Of a stretch of DNA of 21,558 bases, positions 6,413 through 12,720 are shown piece by piece. The notes below the pieces were generated by a model. The model worked only from the letters and a program-made list of their open reading frames with translations, was not told the origin of the DNA and did no database searches. Position numbers and translations under genes: made by a program. This stretch comes from a virus. The stretch lies in the IMG/VR virus record IMGVR_UViG_3300007541_000274, positions 1-21,558 of that record; one strand, given 5' to 3'. Every line of letters starts with the position of its first letter. Position 1 is the first letter of the stretch.

Positions 6413-6614
6413 GCTCTTCCCAGTCTCCCTTATACGAATAGTTTAGTCCATGCTCAATAGTATATACACAGATCTCATCTGGCTCTAAGTATTTGGTTTG
6501 CTTATCAGATGTGATAAGAAACATGCGGGTACCCTGGGGTATGGCAGTCTCAACATCCATATCTCTCATAAGATTAATATATGTATCACGCTTAGCTATT
6601 ACGAACTGTGACAT
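6399..6614 (-). CDS. hypothetical protein, 71 aa
   Basis: The start ATG 6614 is fused to the preceding stop (TAATG). The protein alternates short beta-like stretches (FVIAKRDTYINL, TRMFLITSD, EICVYTI), suggesting a small beta-barrel. The region coding its residues 4-6 contains an ATTACGAA site on the opposite strand. Function unknown. Confidence 0.65.
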   Translation of the reverse strand: MSQFVIAKRDTYINLMRDMDVETAIPQGTRMFLITSDKQTKYLEPDEICVYTIEHGLNYSYKGDWEEHAAV

Positions 6615-6721
6615 TACTTGCGTAGCTTTCTATATACAAAAGCCCAAACGGCTAGGATTACGAAGGCAAAATAATATGCCCAGGCTGAACCAAATAACTC
6701 ACGCATGACATCCACAGCCAC
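6614..6721 (-). CDS. single-pass membrane microprotein, 35 aa
   Basis: GTG 6721 has AGGAG six bases upstream, an ideal distance, and the frame ends in TAATG coupling to the next gene. One hydrophobic helix (about residues 13-29, WAYYFAFVILAVWAFVY) is followed by RKLRK, so the C-terminus is probably cytoplasmic by the positive-inside rule. It is the first gene after a perfect consensus promoter. Such peptides in phages may be holin-like or spanin-like, but nothing specific supports that. Confidence 0.65.
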   Translation of the reverse strand: MAVDVMRELFGSAWAYYFAFVILAVWAFVYRKLRK

Positions 6722-6744
6722 ACCTCTCTCCTGTTGATAATTCA

Positions 6745-6773
6745 ATTATACAGGACTCGTGATGCCCTGTCAA
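6745..6773 (-). promoter_or_regulatory. full-consensus sigma70 promoter, leadered
   Basis: TTGACA (6773-6768), 17 bases, TATAAT (6750-6745). Unlike the leaderless set, it yields a leader of about 17 bases containing AGGAG, and probably drives the leftward chain from 6721 down through the overlapping small genes. Confidence 0.85.
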
Positions 6774-6804
6774 GCACCAGCCAAAACTTGTTGTGCCAGG
6801 AAGT

Positions 6805-7161
6805 TTAGAAGCCATCTTTGGCTAGCTCTTCTTGCCACTCCTCATCGGTCCATGGCTTTAGATCAATTGGCGTTAGGTATTCTTTAACATTCTTCCATCG
6901 GAGATACTCAGCACCCTTGCCTTCTTGCTCTGCCCACTTCATTTGCATATCAAGAATAGAATAAATACGCTGACGCTCTCTTTCCATACCCTCTGCAAAG
7001 CCTACAGACTTGCCGTCTTCATAAGAACTGCTTTCTAGTTCAGCAGTCTCGTAGCCCTCATCATAGCCATCTTCATAGCCCAGAGTAAAGTACTCTTGAG
7101 CAAGATCTTGCTGCTCTTCTGTTAGCTCATCATATCCGTCTGCGTCTTCTATTGAAAACAT
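6805..7161 (-). CDS. acidic helical protein with G-x(2,3)-ER-x-RI module, 118 aa
   Basis: The sequence has repeating GYEDGYDEGY and GKSVGFAEGMERERQRIYSIL segments, predicted alpha-helical. The second resembles the FERxRIL segment of the proteins at 7734-7922 and 15869-16051, so the three may be paralogs or share a binding partner. AGGAGAGG lies before ATG 7161, and it follows the oxygenase gene by 14 bases. A 70-base gap with a strong promoter separates it from the next group. Function unknown. Confidence 0.7.
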   Translation of the reverse strand: MFSIEDADGYDELTEEQQDLAQEYFTLGYEDGYDEGYETAELESSSYEDGKSVGFAEGMERERQRIYSILDMQMKWAEQEGKGAEYLRWKNVKEYLTPIDLKPWTDEEWQEELAKDGF

Positions 7162-7175
7162 TACACCTCTCCTAT

Positions 7176-7733
7176 CTATAGCTTAAATGTTATGTCATTA
7201 GTTAAAAAAATTGGTAAAGCATATCTATCTTGAGAAATACTTTTTACTTGATGCATATATGCATCGGTAGATGGAAATAAGATAAGGTCTCCAGCCTTCT
7301 GGCGAACAGTATAATTAAATTGTGTAAACTCCAGGAATCCGTCTGCAATCATATCATTTAGGTAAAAAACTCCACTATATGTGCAGTGAGGATTGCTTCC
7401 GTTGTCCTGGTCGTAATGAATTGGTATGCTTGCCCCTGGCCCCTGCTTGGTTAAAAAGAAGTTTGATACATACAGCTTACTTGAAGAATAAAGCTCTTCT
7501 GCCTTTGCTTCTGCACGTGCAAATAAATTACGAACCACTGGCTCTATGTCAGAAACTGGCTCAAGAGTGCGAGGACTATTTGATCCTGGGATGTTGTCAA
7601 TTCCCATAGTGAGTTGCCATCGCTTGGCCTGCTCAGAAAATGTTAGCTTATCAATATTATTATTAATATAGTCTATATAAAATTTACACTCATCTTGAGA
7701 ACAAAAATTATTTATTATAAATATTTGATCCAA
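7176..7733 (-). CDS. putative 2OG/Fe(II) oxygenase, 185 aa
   Basis: Triad H106-Y-D108 in IPIHYDQDNG, H161 in YMHQVKS and R170 in DRYALP are all present at standard spacing. GVFYLND and KAGDLILFPS are the usual core strands of P4H-type (2OG-FeII_Oxy) proteins. No ATG fits: TTG 7733 begins right after the previous stop and has GGAGAG upstream. The first residues (IFIINNFCSQDEC) match the normal N-terminus of the fold, so little is missing. It lacks the 50-residue insert present in the 11-13 kb trio. The substrate is unknown. Confidence 0.78.
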   Translation of the reverse strand: MDQIFIINNFCSQDECKFYIDYINNNIDKLTFSEQAKRWQLTMGIDNIPGSNSPRTLEPVSDIEPVVRNLFARAEAKAEELYSSSKLYVSNFFLTKQGPGASIPIHYDQDNGSNPHCTYSGVFYLNDMIADGFLEFTQFNYTVRQKAGDLILFPSTDAYMHQVKSISQDRYALPIFLTNDITFKL

Positions 7734-7922
7734 TTATAGCTCTCCGATGTCCCAGTGATCTTCTGCATTAAATTCTTTTACATAGCCAACGTAGTTGTTT
7801 CTTTGGTCCCCGTTATTTATATCTGTAATAATTCTATTACGAAGGAGGTCTAAAATTCTCTGCCTCTCAAACTTCCTACCGTCTTCAAATGCCTGCTTTA
7901 AATCATGTGCGTCAAAACTCAT
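7734..7922 (-). CDS. small protein with GxxFERxRIL motif, 62 aa
   Basis: The sequence around residues 12-26 (FEDGRKFERQRILDLL) is nearly repeated in the 15869-16051 product (WAEKGIKFERARILKLL). It is predicted to be one amphipathic helix. ATG 7922 is six bases after a TATAAT with a 17-base-spaced TTTACA, so the gene is leaderless. It shares a divergent promoter region with the 7957 gene and is directly followed by an oxygenase gene. Function unknown. Confidence 0.7.
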   Translation of the reverse strand: MSFDAHDLKQAFEDGRKFERQRILDLLRNRIITDINNGDQRNNYVGYVKEFNAEDHWDIGEL

Positions 7923-7928
7923 AAGTCT

Positions 7929-7957
7929 ATTATAACAGATGGGGTATAATATGTAAA
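7929..7957 (-). promoter_or_regulatory. leaderless promoter with -35
   Basis: TTTACA (7957-7952), 17 bases, TATAAT (7934-7929) preceded by TGT, six bases to ATG 7922. It overlaps the opposing promoter at 7945-7950, so the two directions probably exclude one another. Confidence 0.8.
7945..7950 (+). promoter_or_regulatory. leaderless promoter -10, divergent
   Basis: TATAAT followed by six bases and ATG 7957. The six bases are ATGTAA, an ATG-stop pair that forms no gene. This -10 lies inside the spacer of the opposing promoter. Confidence 0.7.
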
Positions 7958-8142
7958 TGGAAAAAGAGAATAAATTTAAGTATTTGGTATTTCCAGATCA
8001 GACCTACATTTTAGAGTGGGATGATGGCCTCAAGGCAGAGGTTACTGGTGAGGACATCCTTGCCCAATTTAGGCGTGAATCATATCTTGATAAACTAATT
8101 CATCAAATAGACGACAACAACAAGCAATCGCTACAGGATTAG
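7957..8142 (+). CDS. hypothetical protein, 61 aa
   Basis: Leaderless ATG 7957. The product begins with charged and beta-like stretches (FKYLVFPDQTYILEWDDGLKAEV) and ends with a helix. No family is recognised. It is an isolated rightward gene among leftward ones, and its last four bases overlap the end of the convergent peroxidase-like gene. Confidence 0.65.
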   Translation: MEKENKFKYLVFPDQTYILEWDDGLKAEVTGEDILAQFRRESYLDKLIHQIDDNNKQSLQD

Positions 8143-8753
8143 CCGTACACCTCAGAAACAGGCTTTAGGCTGCCCTCTAGGGCTAGTTCTATGTTGTTTT
8201 TTAAACGTGCAATCTCTTCTTCTGCAGAGCCGATTTCCATGTCGCCATTGTCTCTTGCATAGTCTAGCAAAGTAGCATTAGCGTATCTACCTACGAGCTG
8301 ACCATTTCTATCTACCAGGAATTTTTCAAAGTTTCCAAACATGTCTGTTCCGCTCATGGCACTCATCTTGTCAAAAAGTTCGTGAGGAACTTCGCCCTCT
8401 GGGAGCTGCTTAAACCAGTCTGCTCCTGGCTTAGAGTTGACAAGCTCGGAAAACTTATAGGAGACATCGTATTTGTCTACTGCATATTCCCGTGCATGAG
8501 CTGCATCCCTTAAACCTTCGCAATATTCTCCATAGGTAATTCCGCCACCGCAATACTCATTAGTAGGGACAGCAAGAACCTCAAAGCCTTGATCCTTGTA
8601 CTCATTGTAGATGTTTTCAATAATTTTAAACTGTGGTGCATTTCCACAGTCTCCAGTAACATTAACAATTAGAGTTACCTTGCCTTTAAATTCTGCAAGC
8701 AAATCTTCTGTAGAGTTATCCCAGGAACTCAGTTTGATATCATAAATAGACAT
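8139..8753 (-). CDS. glutathione-peroxidase-like thioredoxin-fold protein, 204 aa
   Basis: The order of elements follows the glutathione peroxidase family: GKVTLIVNVTGDCGNAPQF with the peroxidatic Cys at C36, a FEVLAVPTNEY strand, and a late NFEKFLVDRNGQLVGRYA block. The catalytic tetrad Cys-Gln-Trp-Asn reads Cys36, Glu66 and a Gly where Trp is expected, with Asn kept, so peroxidase activity may be altered. A nearby C68 is unusual. GGAGG precedes ATG 8753, two bases after the upstream stop. It may protect phage or host from peroxide, or act as a redox switch. Family assignment is fairly sure, activity is not. Confidence 0.75.
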   Translation of the reverse strand: MSIYDIKLSSWDNSTEDLLAEFKGKVTLIVNVTGDCGNAPQFKIIENIYNEYKDQGFEVLAVPTNEYCGGGITYGEYCEGLRDAAHAREYAVDKYDVSYKFSELVNSKPGADWFKQLPEGEVPHELFDKMSAMSGTDMFGNFEKFLVDRNGQLVGRYANATLLDYARDNGDMEIGSAEEEIARLKNNIELALEGSLKPVSEVYG

Positions 8754-8755
8754 GT

Positions 8756-8962
8756 TTAATCCTCCAGCTCTATTATACTCTCATTTTTTACTTGATAAAG
8801 TGTATTACAGGAATAGCAATAGTGGGTGGCACTTCTAACTGAGCAGCCACCGAGAGCTATTAGGCCCCCACGAGCATGCTCTATCATCTTTGTATCTGGG
8901 TAGCCATACAGTACTGGCACCATTTCTCCTGAGCAGCCACAAGAATAAGACCTATAATCCAT
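8756..8962 (-). CDS. small zinc-ribbon protein, 68 aa
   Basis: Cysteine pairs CGC near the N-terminus and CYSC near residue 49 flank a GYPD...ARGGLIALGGC segment. This matches a small actinobacterial zinc-ribbon protein of unknown function that has the same pattern of P-x-x-YGYP followed by a GGC turn. ATG 8962 is six bases after TATAAT (leaderless). The 55-residue gene just upstream has a similar layout, so the two may be diverged paralogs. Confidence 0.7.
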   Translation of the reverse strand: MDYRSYSCGCSGEMVPVLYGYPDTKMIEHARGGLIALGGCSVRSATHYCYSCNTLYQVKNESIIELED

Positions 8963-8968
8963 TATTAA

Positions 8969-8974
8969 ATTATA
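8969..8974 (-). promoter_or_regulatory. leaderless promoter -10
   Basis: TATAAT (8974-8969) on the minus strand, six bases to ATG 8962, in the 18-base gap after the 8981 gene. Confidence 0.7.
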
Positions 8975-8980
8975 ACGATA

Positions 8981-9148
8981 CTATTCAATTTCAATGTATT
9001 TTTTAGCACATTCTTTGCATTGAAATTTTTCTATCCCAAATTTTTCAGCAATTACAAGATCTCCAATAATTGCCCTTTCTATGGTAGCAAAGTCGACGTG
9101 TCCATAATGAATGGGTACAACCCTGCCATCACATTCAGGACATCTCAT
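8981..9148 (-). CDS. small zinc-ribbon protein, 55 aa
   Basis: ATG 9148 lies six bases after TATAAT, and the frame ends at TAG 8981-8983. CPEC (residues 3-6) and CKEC (44-47) make a complete four-Cys ribbon around a VVPIHYG segment comparable to MVPVLYGY in the adjacent protein. It is too short for usual length cut-offs. The likely role is nucleic-acid or protein binding through zinc. Nothing more specific is visible. Confidence 0.7.
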   Translation of the reverse strand: MRCPECDGRVVPIHYGHVDFATIERAIIGDLVIAEKFGIEKFQCKECAKKYIEIE

Positions 9149-9154
9149 GCCTTT

Positions 9155-9160
9155 ATTATA
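9155..9160 (-). promoter_or_regulatory. leaderless promoter -10
   Basis: TATAAT (9160-9155) on the minus strand, six bases to ATG 9148. A second TATAAT facing right lies 15 bases away at 9175-9180. Confidence 0.7.
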
Positions 9161-9174
9161 GTTCTGTTTTATGA

Positions 9175-9180
9175 TATAAT
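9175..9180 (+). promoter_or_regulatory. extended -10 firing toward the 9187 hairpin
   Basis: TGATATAAT, with the seventh base after the hexamer (the start position used by the leaderless genes) being G9187, the first base of a 12-pair stem. An ATG at 9185 lies only four bases after the hexamer, off the usual six. Confidence 0.55.
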
Positions 9181-9186
9181 AGTAAT

Positions 9187-9238
9187 GGCCCCAGTCAGTT
9201 GGTGGACTGGGAAGAGTTTATTGGGACTGGCTGGGGTC
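9187..9238 (+). ncRNA. candidate structured small RNA (hairpin, partly tRNA-like)
   Basis: GGCCCCAGTCAG (9187-9198) pairs with CTGGCTGGGGTC (9227-9238): 12 pairs including two G-U, with a 28-base loop. An alternative fold has a 7-bp acceptor-like stem (GGCCCCA/TGGGGTC) and a D-arm-like AGTC-AGTTGGTG-GACT. No anticodon or T arm fits in the remaining bases, so it is not a tRNA. The 5' end coincides with the predicted transcription start. It overlaps the 3' end of the leftward GDPD-like gene, so it could also act as an antisense or 3'-end structure. A 20-codon frame from ATG 9185 is an alternative reading. Confidence 0.35.
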
Positions 9239-9679
9239 AAATTCTAATGGGTAGTCCGTGCACACACCCCAAAAATCTATTAAGTCATTACGACTAGCAT
9301 TAAATATCTCTGGCAAAACAGCAATTGATCTACGAGTAGGCTTCATGTGTGGGTAGGTCCAGGAGTACCCCCAGCTAGTGAGAGTATAGTCATCGCTTTG
9401 ATGCCAGAAAAAATTTGGTTTTAAAAAATGTCTGTCAAAATACTCTAAAGCTTCTACATTTTTGCAGTGAAGCCAGGACTTTGTAACTATTTCTCTAAAT
9501 GTTTTATTATCGAGCACGTATGCTGGCCCATCATGCCCAGTAAATAGCTGGCCATCGTGATACCAAATATCTACTTCAACATCGTATCCCAGAACAATTG
9601 CTTCTTTAAGATATTCGGGATCATTTTCCTTAGCAGGATTTGGGCCTGCTAAATTTCCTCTATGTGCAATAATTCTCAT
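9218..9679 (-). CDS. GDPD-like phosphodiesterase, 153 aa
   Basis: The N-terminus has the glycerophosphodiester phosphodiesterase pattern: AHRGN (H6, R7), EVDIWYHDG (E35, D37) and a GHD with H49. These supply the metal ligands and the catalytic His pair of the PI-PLC-like TIM barrel. At 153 residues it is shorter than usual GDPD enzymes (about 240). Similar short versions occur beside surface-polysaccharide genes, where they may act on phosphodiester-linked glycans. ATG 9679 follows the Rossmann-GT61 stop by one base, with GGAGGAG upstream, so the two are co-expressed. The substrate is unknown. Confidence 0.75.
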   Translation of the reverse strand: MRIIAHRGNLAGPNPAKENDPEYLKEAIVLGYDVEVDIWYHDGQLFTGHDGPAYVLDNKTFREIVTKSWLHCKNVEALEYFDRHFLKPNFFWHQSDDYTLTSWGYSWTYPHMKPTRRSIAVLPEIFNASRNDLIDFWGVCTDYPLEFDPSQSQ

Positions 9680-9680
9680 T

Positions 9681-11120
9681 TTATAGCTCCTCCTCCATTG
9701 CCCTTAAAGAATCCATGACCAGTTCAATGTTGCCCTTAATATAGCGTCCGTCGCAATTAAGACGCAAAACATTTGAATGAGCAAATCCATATTTTTCGCT
9801 TAAATTTATCATTACAAAAATAGCATCTTCTTTTGCATATACAGAATGTGCTGAATTAGAGCCAGCAAGGCTAGCCAGGTGTGTGCAATTAGCTACCAGA
9901 CTTACTTGATCACTAAAAGGTATTTTCATAGGATCAACTATTAGGTAACCTTTATTCTTAAAAAACTTTTCAATCATCAAAACATCTTTTGATAAAAAAT
10001 TTCTTCCAGAATCTTTCCACTTGCCAGGTGGGATTTGTAAAAATATTTTTTTATTTGGCGACTCACTCGCAATTATTTTATCCTTAAATGCTTCCCTAAG
10101 TGTTGGGCCAACTATATTTTGCCACGATGCTTCTGTAAAAATTGGCAGCTTTAATTTTTGTTTTTGCATTTCTCTTTTTAGCCAGACGTTGCTGGGGTTA
10201 CGAAGCCAGACTAAATTTTTTACTTTTATTTGTTGATATTTTGGAATTCTTTGTTTCATTATTTCAAACCCAAACATTTTGCATAGAGATTGCATTAGGT
10301 TGCCAGGCTCTGGGTCGTAGTAAACCGCTAAGACCCTCAGTTCTGGCAATAATTGTTTTAAGTAAAGGGCCTGGCCAATCTCATCAAAAAGACTATGGTA
10401 TAAAGAGCCACAGTCTCCGCTCAGAAAAAGAACTGGTCTATCGTCTTCAATAATAAATGGAGCTACGGATACGCTATTGTTAATTATGCCAGTATTAAAT
10501 GCTGATTGCATAATTTTAACTATGGTAGCATCTTTAGTAGTTTTAATTGAATGCTGTGTTTGTGCTGCATTTAAATCTGCAACAATAACCTTTGCCGTTG
10601 CTCTTCCATCAGCACCACGAAATTGTACAACATCGTTTATATCAACAAGCGATATAGAATCATGGTCTAAAAAGAGATCTTTATATCCCGACTTGCCATT
10701 ATTATCTGCTGTTAAAGAATTGAGAATTAGTTTTGCACCAGAATCTTTAAAGTCTTGACAAGTTTGTACAATTTCCTGTAAATGTTTTACCCAAACGTCT
10801 TTGCTACAAGAGATAACTGTTTTGCCTGATGTAAGACAATCTAAAATAAACTGTCTTGCAGCATCTGTATCATCTATTGCCTCTATAACAACATTAACAG
10901 ATTCATTCATTGATATCTCGCTTAGGGATGTAATCCACAGCGTAGATTCTCTAAATTTTTCAGGTATTGTACCGATAGCTCTTGGCCTTTTAGTCGCTAC
11001 AAAAATAAGGTTTATACTTTTTAAATCAACAAGTTCTAAAAAATTCATCCCTACCTGTCCTGCTCCTGCTAATGCGACAGAAATTTTAGGGTTGTCCAGT
11101 GTACTGTGATTTAAAGCCAA
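9681..11120 (-). CDS. Rossmann (homoserine-dehydrogenase-like)-GT61 fusion, 479 aa
   Basis: Residues about 12-190 form an NAD(P)-binding domain: G19-x-G21-x-x-G24, then VVIEAIDDTDAARQF and SGKTVISCSKD, in the order seen in homoserine/aspartate dehydrogenases, but the dehydrogenase catalytic domain is absent. Residues about 195-479 are GT61-like: LYHSLFDEIGQALYLK (240-255), a YLIVDP strand (392-397) and GSNSAHS (420-426). The pairing suggests sugar oxidation or binding coupled to transfer. TTG 11120 has GAGG upstream and follows the oxygenase stop by three bases. The GSNSxHS motif groups it with the 17789 fusion rather than with the stand-alone copies. Confidence 0.7.
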   Translation of the reverse strand: MALNHSTLDNPKISVALAGAGQVGMNFLELVDLKSINLIFVATKRPRAIGTIPEKFRESTLWITSLSEISMNESVNVVIEAIDDTDAARQFILDCLTSGKTVISCSKDVWVKHLQEIVQTCQDFKDSGAKLILNSLTADNNGKSGYKDLFLDHDSISLVDINDVVQFRGADGRATAKVIVADLNAAQTQHSIKTTKDATIVKIMQSAFNTGIINNSVSVAPFIIEDDRPVLFLSGDCGSLYHSLFDEIGQALYLKQLLPELRVLAVYYDPEPGNLMQSLCKMFGFEIMKQRIPKYQQIKVKNLVWLRNPSNVWLKREMQKQKLKLPIFTEASWQNIVGPTLREAFKDKIIASESPNKKIFLQIPPGKWKDSGRNFLSKDVLMIEKFFKNKGYLIVDPMKIPFSDQVSLVANCTHLASLAGSNSAHSVYAKEDAIFVMINLSEKYGFAHSNVLRLNCDGRYIKGNIELVMDSLRAMEEEL

Positions 11121-11123
11121 TTA

Positions 11124-11807
11124 CTATTCCTCAACTTTTTTATGAACACGGTTTATTTCAATTTCACCCTTCCAGGCTTTCTCTTCGTATCCACGAGTCC
11201 AAACAAAGTTAGCAATAGCATACCTAGTTGGTCCTGGCTCAACCACACCCACTCCGTGTAGGTAGTCTCTACCCGTAGGGAAAATAATAAGGCTTCCAGC
11301 TCGTGGCTCTATTGTCAAATTTCTTTTTGGGAAGTAAAGCCTTCCCCCATTAAAATCATCATTAATATAAAATACTGCTGCATATCGCAAGTGCTCGGAA
11401 GTTTCTGCGTCAATATGTTCAGCAAGACTTGCTCCAGGATAGTGACGCTGAATGCCCACCAGTGCCGTGGCCTCAAGGTCATCAGTTAAAAAATCTTGAA
11501 TTCTTCGTGCAAAAACATGAGGCAACTCTCCCTGTAGCTGAAGAGTCCTGTCAATCCACTCTTCATTAATATCAATAAGCCCCTCAGCAATTAAGTTATC
11601 TACATCATCTCTACCAAACTTTTGCAATCCCTCTTGCTTTATTGTTTCTAGATATCTAGCACTCCACTCTTCTTCTGTTGCAGAAACACAAAAATTGTAG
11701 CAAAAAGCAAGCTCTTCTGCAGTTGCAAAATTATGAATGTAGTAGATGTCTGTATCAAGCCGTTCCCAATTAAAGCCGAGATCATTTAGTTTTTCTGTAA
11801 TTACCAT
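11124..11807 (-). CDS. P4H-like 2OG/Fe(II) oxygenase, 227 aa
   Basis: The C-terminal half is a clear prolyl-4-hydroxylase-type domain: RHYPGASLAEHIDAE (H131, D133), AVFYINDDFNGG, a LIIFPTG strand, LHGV (H184) and GPTRYAI (R195). The N-terminal ~100 residues contain a KFGRDDVDNLIAEGL segment shared with the two neighbouring oxygenases, so all three arose by tandem duplication. ATG 11807 is six bases after a TATAAT that lies in the last codons and stop of the gene upstream. An apparent earlier start would translate the promoter. It is followed at three bases by the Rossmann-GT61 gene. Confidence 0.85.
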   Translation of the reverse strand: MVITEKLNDLGFNWERLDTDIYYIHNFATAEELAFCYNFCVSATEEEWSARYLETIKQEGLQKFGRDDVDNLIAEGLIDINEEWIDRTLQLQGELPHVFARRIQDFLTDDLEATALVGIQRHYPGASLAEHIDAETSEHLRYAAVFYINDDFNGGRLYFPKRNLTIEPRAGSLIIFPTGRDYLHGVGVVEPGPTRYAIANFVWTRGYEEKAWKGEIEINRVHKKVEE

Positions 11808-11813
11808 AAAACA

Positions 11814-11819
11814 ATTATA
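11814..11819 (-). promoter_or_regulatory. leaderless promoter embedded in a stop codon region
   Basis: TATAAT (11819-11814) follows GTG, and its first bases contain the TAA stop of the upstream oxygenase. Six bases to ATG 11807. Confidence 0.75.
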
Positions 11820-12432
11820 CACTATCAGAAAATATAAAACCCGTCAGAGCATACCTAGTGGGACCTGGCTCAACCAAAGAAACCCCGTGCAAATATTGAT
11901 CACCAGTTGGAAAAATTGCCAATGCCCCTGTGACTGGGCGAATGGTAGCTCCCAGTTTAGGAAAATACAAGTTCCCGCCATTAAAATTGTCATTTAGGTA
12001 TATAACACAGGCATATATTAGTGAAGAATCATGCTCAGCATCAACATGTTCTTTTAAAAAAGATCCAGGGTAGTGTCTTTGCACCGTTCTCATCGGCTCT
12101 AATGCTGTTTTAGTTTTAAACAATGCCTGAATATCTTGCGAAATTTGCATAGCAACATCTTCATTAATTTCAATAGACTTATCTACCCAGTCGCTATTCA
12201 TTGTCATAAGATTTTCATCTACGTATTTTTGATAATCGCTGTCGCCAAATTTTTGTAGAGCCTCTCTCTTTAAACCATCAACATAGTCTTTGCCCCAATC
12301 TTCTTCTTTCGCACTGGCGATTGTAGAGAGACAATAGTTTAAATTATCTTTTGACAAAAAATTTTTAATTAAAAGTATGTCATTACCAAAATTAACAACA
12401 TCATACTTTTTAAGCTGCTTTGCCTTTATCAT
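11815..12432 (-). CDS. P4H-like 2OG/Fe(II) oxygenase, 205 aa
   Basis: Same architecture as its neighbour: H129-V-D131 in a KEHVDAEHD segment, a YLNDNFNGG turn, LHGV (H182) and GPTRYAL (R193). The N-terminal KFGDSDYQKYVDENL segment is a more diverged form of the trio's shared helix. Start ATG 12432 lies inside the HNH gene (23-base overlap). TTG 12444 is possible, but no good Shine-Dalgarno separates them. It shares more with 11124-11807 than with 12721-13431 (EPGPTRYA and YFPK kept). Confidence 0.83.
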   Translation of the reverse strand: MIKAKQLKKYDVVNFGNDILLIKNFLSKDNLNYCLSTIASAKEEDWGKDYVDGLKREALQKFGDSDYQKYVDENLMTMNSDWVDKSIEINEDVAMQISQDIQALFKTKTALEPMRTVQRHYPGSFLKEHVDAEHDSSLIYACVIYLNDNFNGGNLYFPKLGATIRPVTGALAIFPTGDQYLHGVSLVEPGPTRYALTGFIFSDSV

Positions 12433-12709
12433 TATGCTGCCCAAATTCTCTCATATATGTTCTTATTTTGTGACAGTTTGAACAAACAACGTCGCATTTT
12501 TTAACCTCTTCCCAGGCAGCCTCTGGTCCCTGATTACGAAGAACCCGATATACAACATCTATTTTAACACATTCTGGTCTGTGATCAAACTCTAGAACAT
12601 AGTGGGGGAACTTGTTGTGACAATCAGAGCAGCCGTGAGCCTCTTTATACAAGTGAAGTTCGTGTAAAGTTTTAGAAAATTCTTTGCGAAATCCTGCACC
12701 CTTTATCAT
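12410..12709 (-). CDS. HNH endonuclease, 99 aa
   Basis: A zinc-framed HNH fold is visible: C27-x-x-C30, the EFDHRP core (H43), then C76-x-x-C79-H80. The size fits small phage HNH proteins, which may be free-standing homing endonucleases or packaging-associated nickases. Here it sits between two tandem oxygenase paralogs, far from any terminase in view, so homing is the more likely role. It overlaps the downstream oxygenase by 23 bases and starts 11 bases after the upstream one without a clear ribosome site, suggesting translational reinitiation. An ATTACGAA site lies opposite its codons for R-N. Confidence 0.8.
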   Translation of the reverse strand: MIKGAGFRKEFSKTLHELHLYKEAHGCSDCHNKFPHYVLEFDHRPECVKIDVVYRVLRNQGPEAAWEEVKKCDVVCSNCHKIRTYMREFGQHNDKGKAA

Positions 12710-12720
12710 ATAAAACTATT

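Noticed and set aside
9020-9247. 75-codon plus-strand open frame
   Set aside because: It lies antisense to the 55-residue zinc-ribbon gene, which has a leaderless promoter and intact Cys pairs. Its own start has no support.
9187-9260. A tRNA gene
   Set aside because: The acceptor-like and D-arm-like pieces fit, but only 24 bases remain for anticodon and T arms, and the bases after 9238 do not form a T stem or restore the acceptor.
3998-9679. DNA hypermodification (TET/JBP-type hydroxylation plus glucosylation) as the role of the oxygenases and glycosyltransferases
   Set aside because: The oxygenases look like P4H-type rather than TET/JBP, and the transferases are GT61-like rather than known base glucosyltransferases. 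Not excluded, but less supported than protein or polymer modification.
10021-11109. Several plus-strand open frames of 71-103 codons
   Set aside because: All are antisense to the Rossmann-GT61 gene, have no promoter or ribosome site, and look like compositional shadows.
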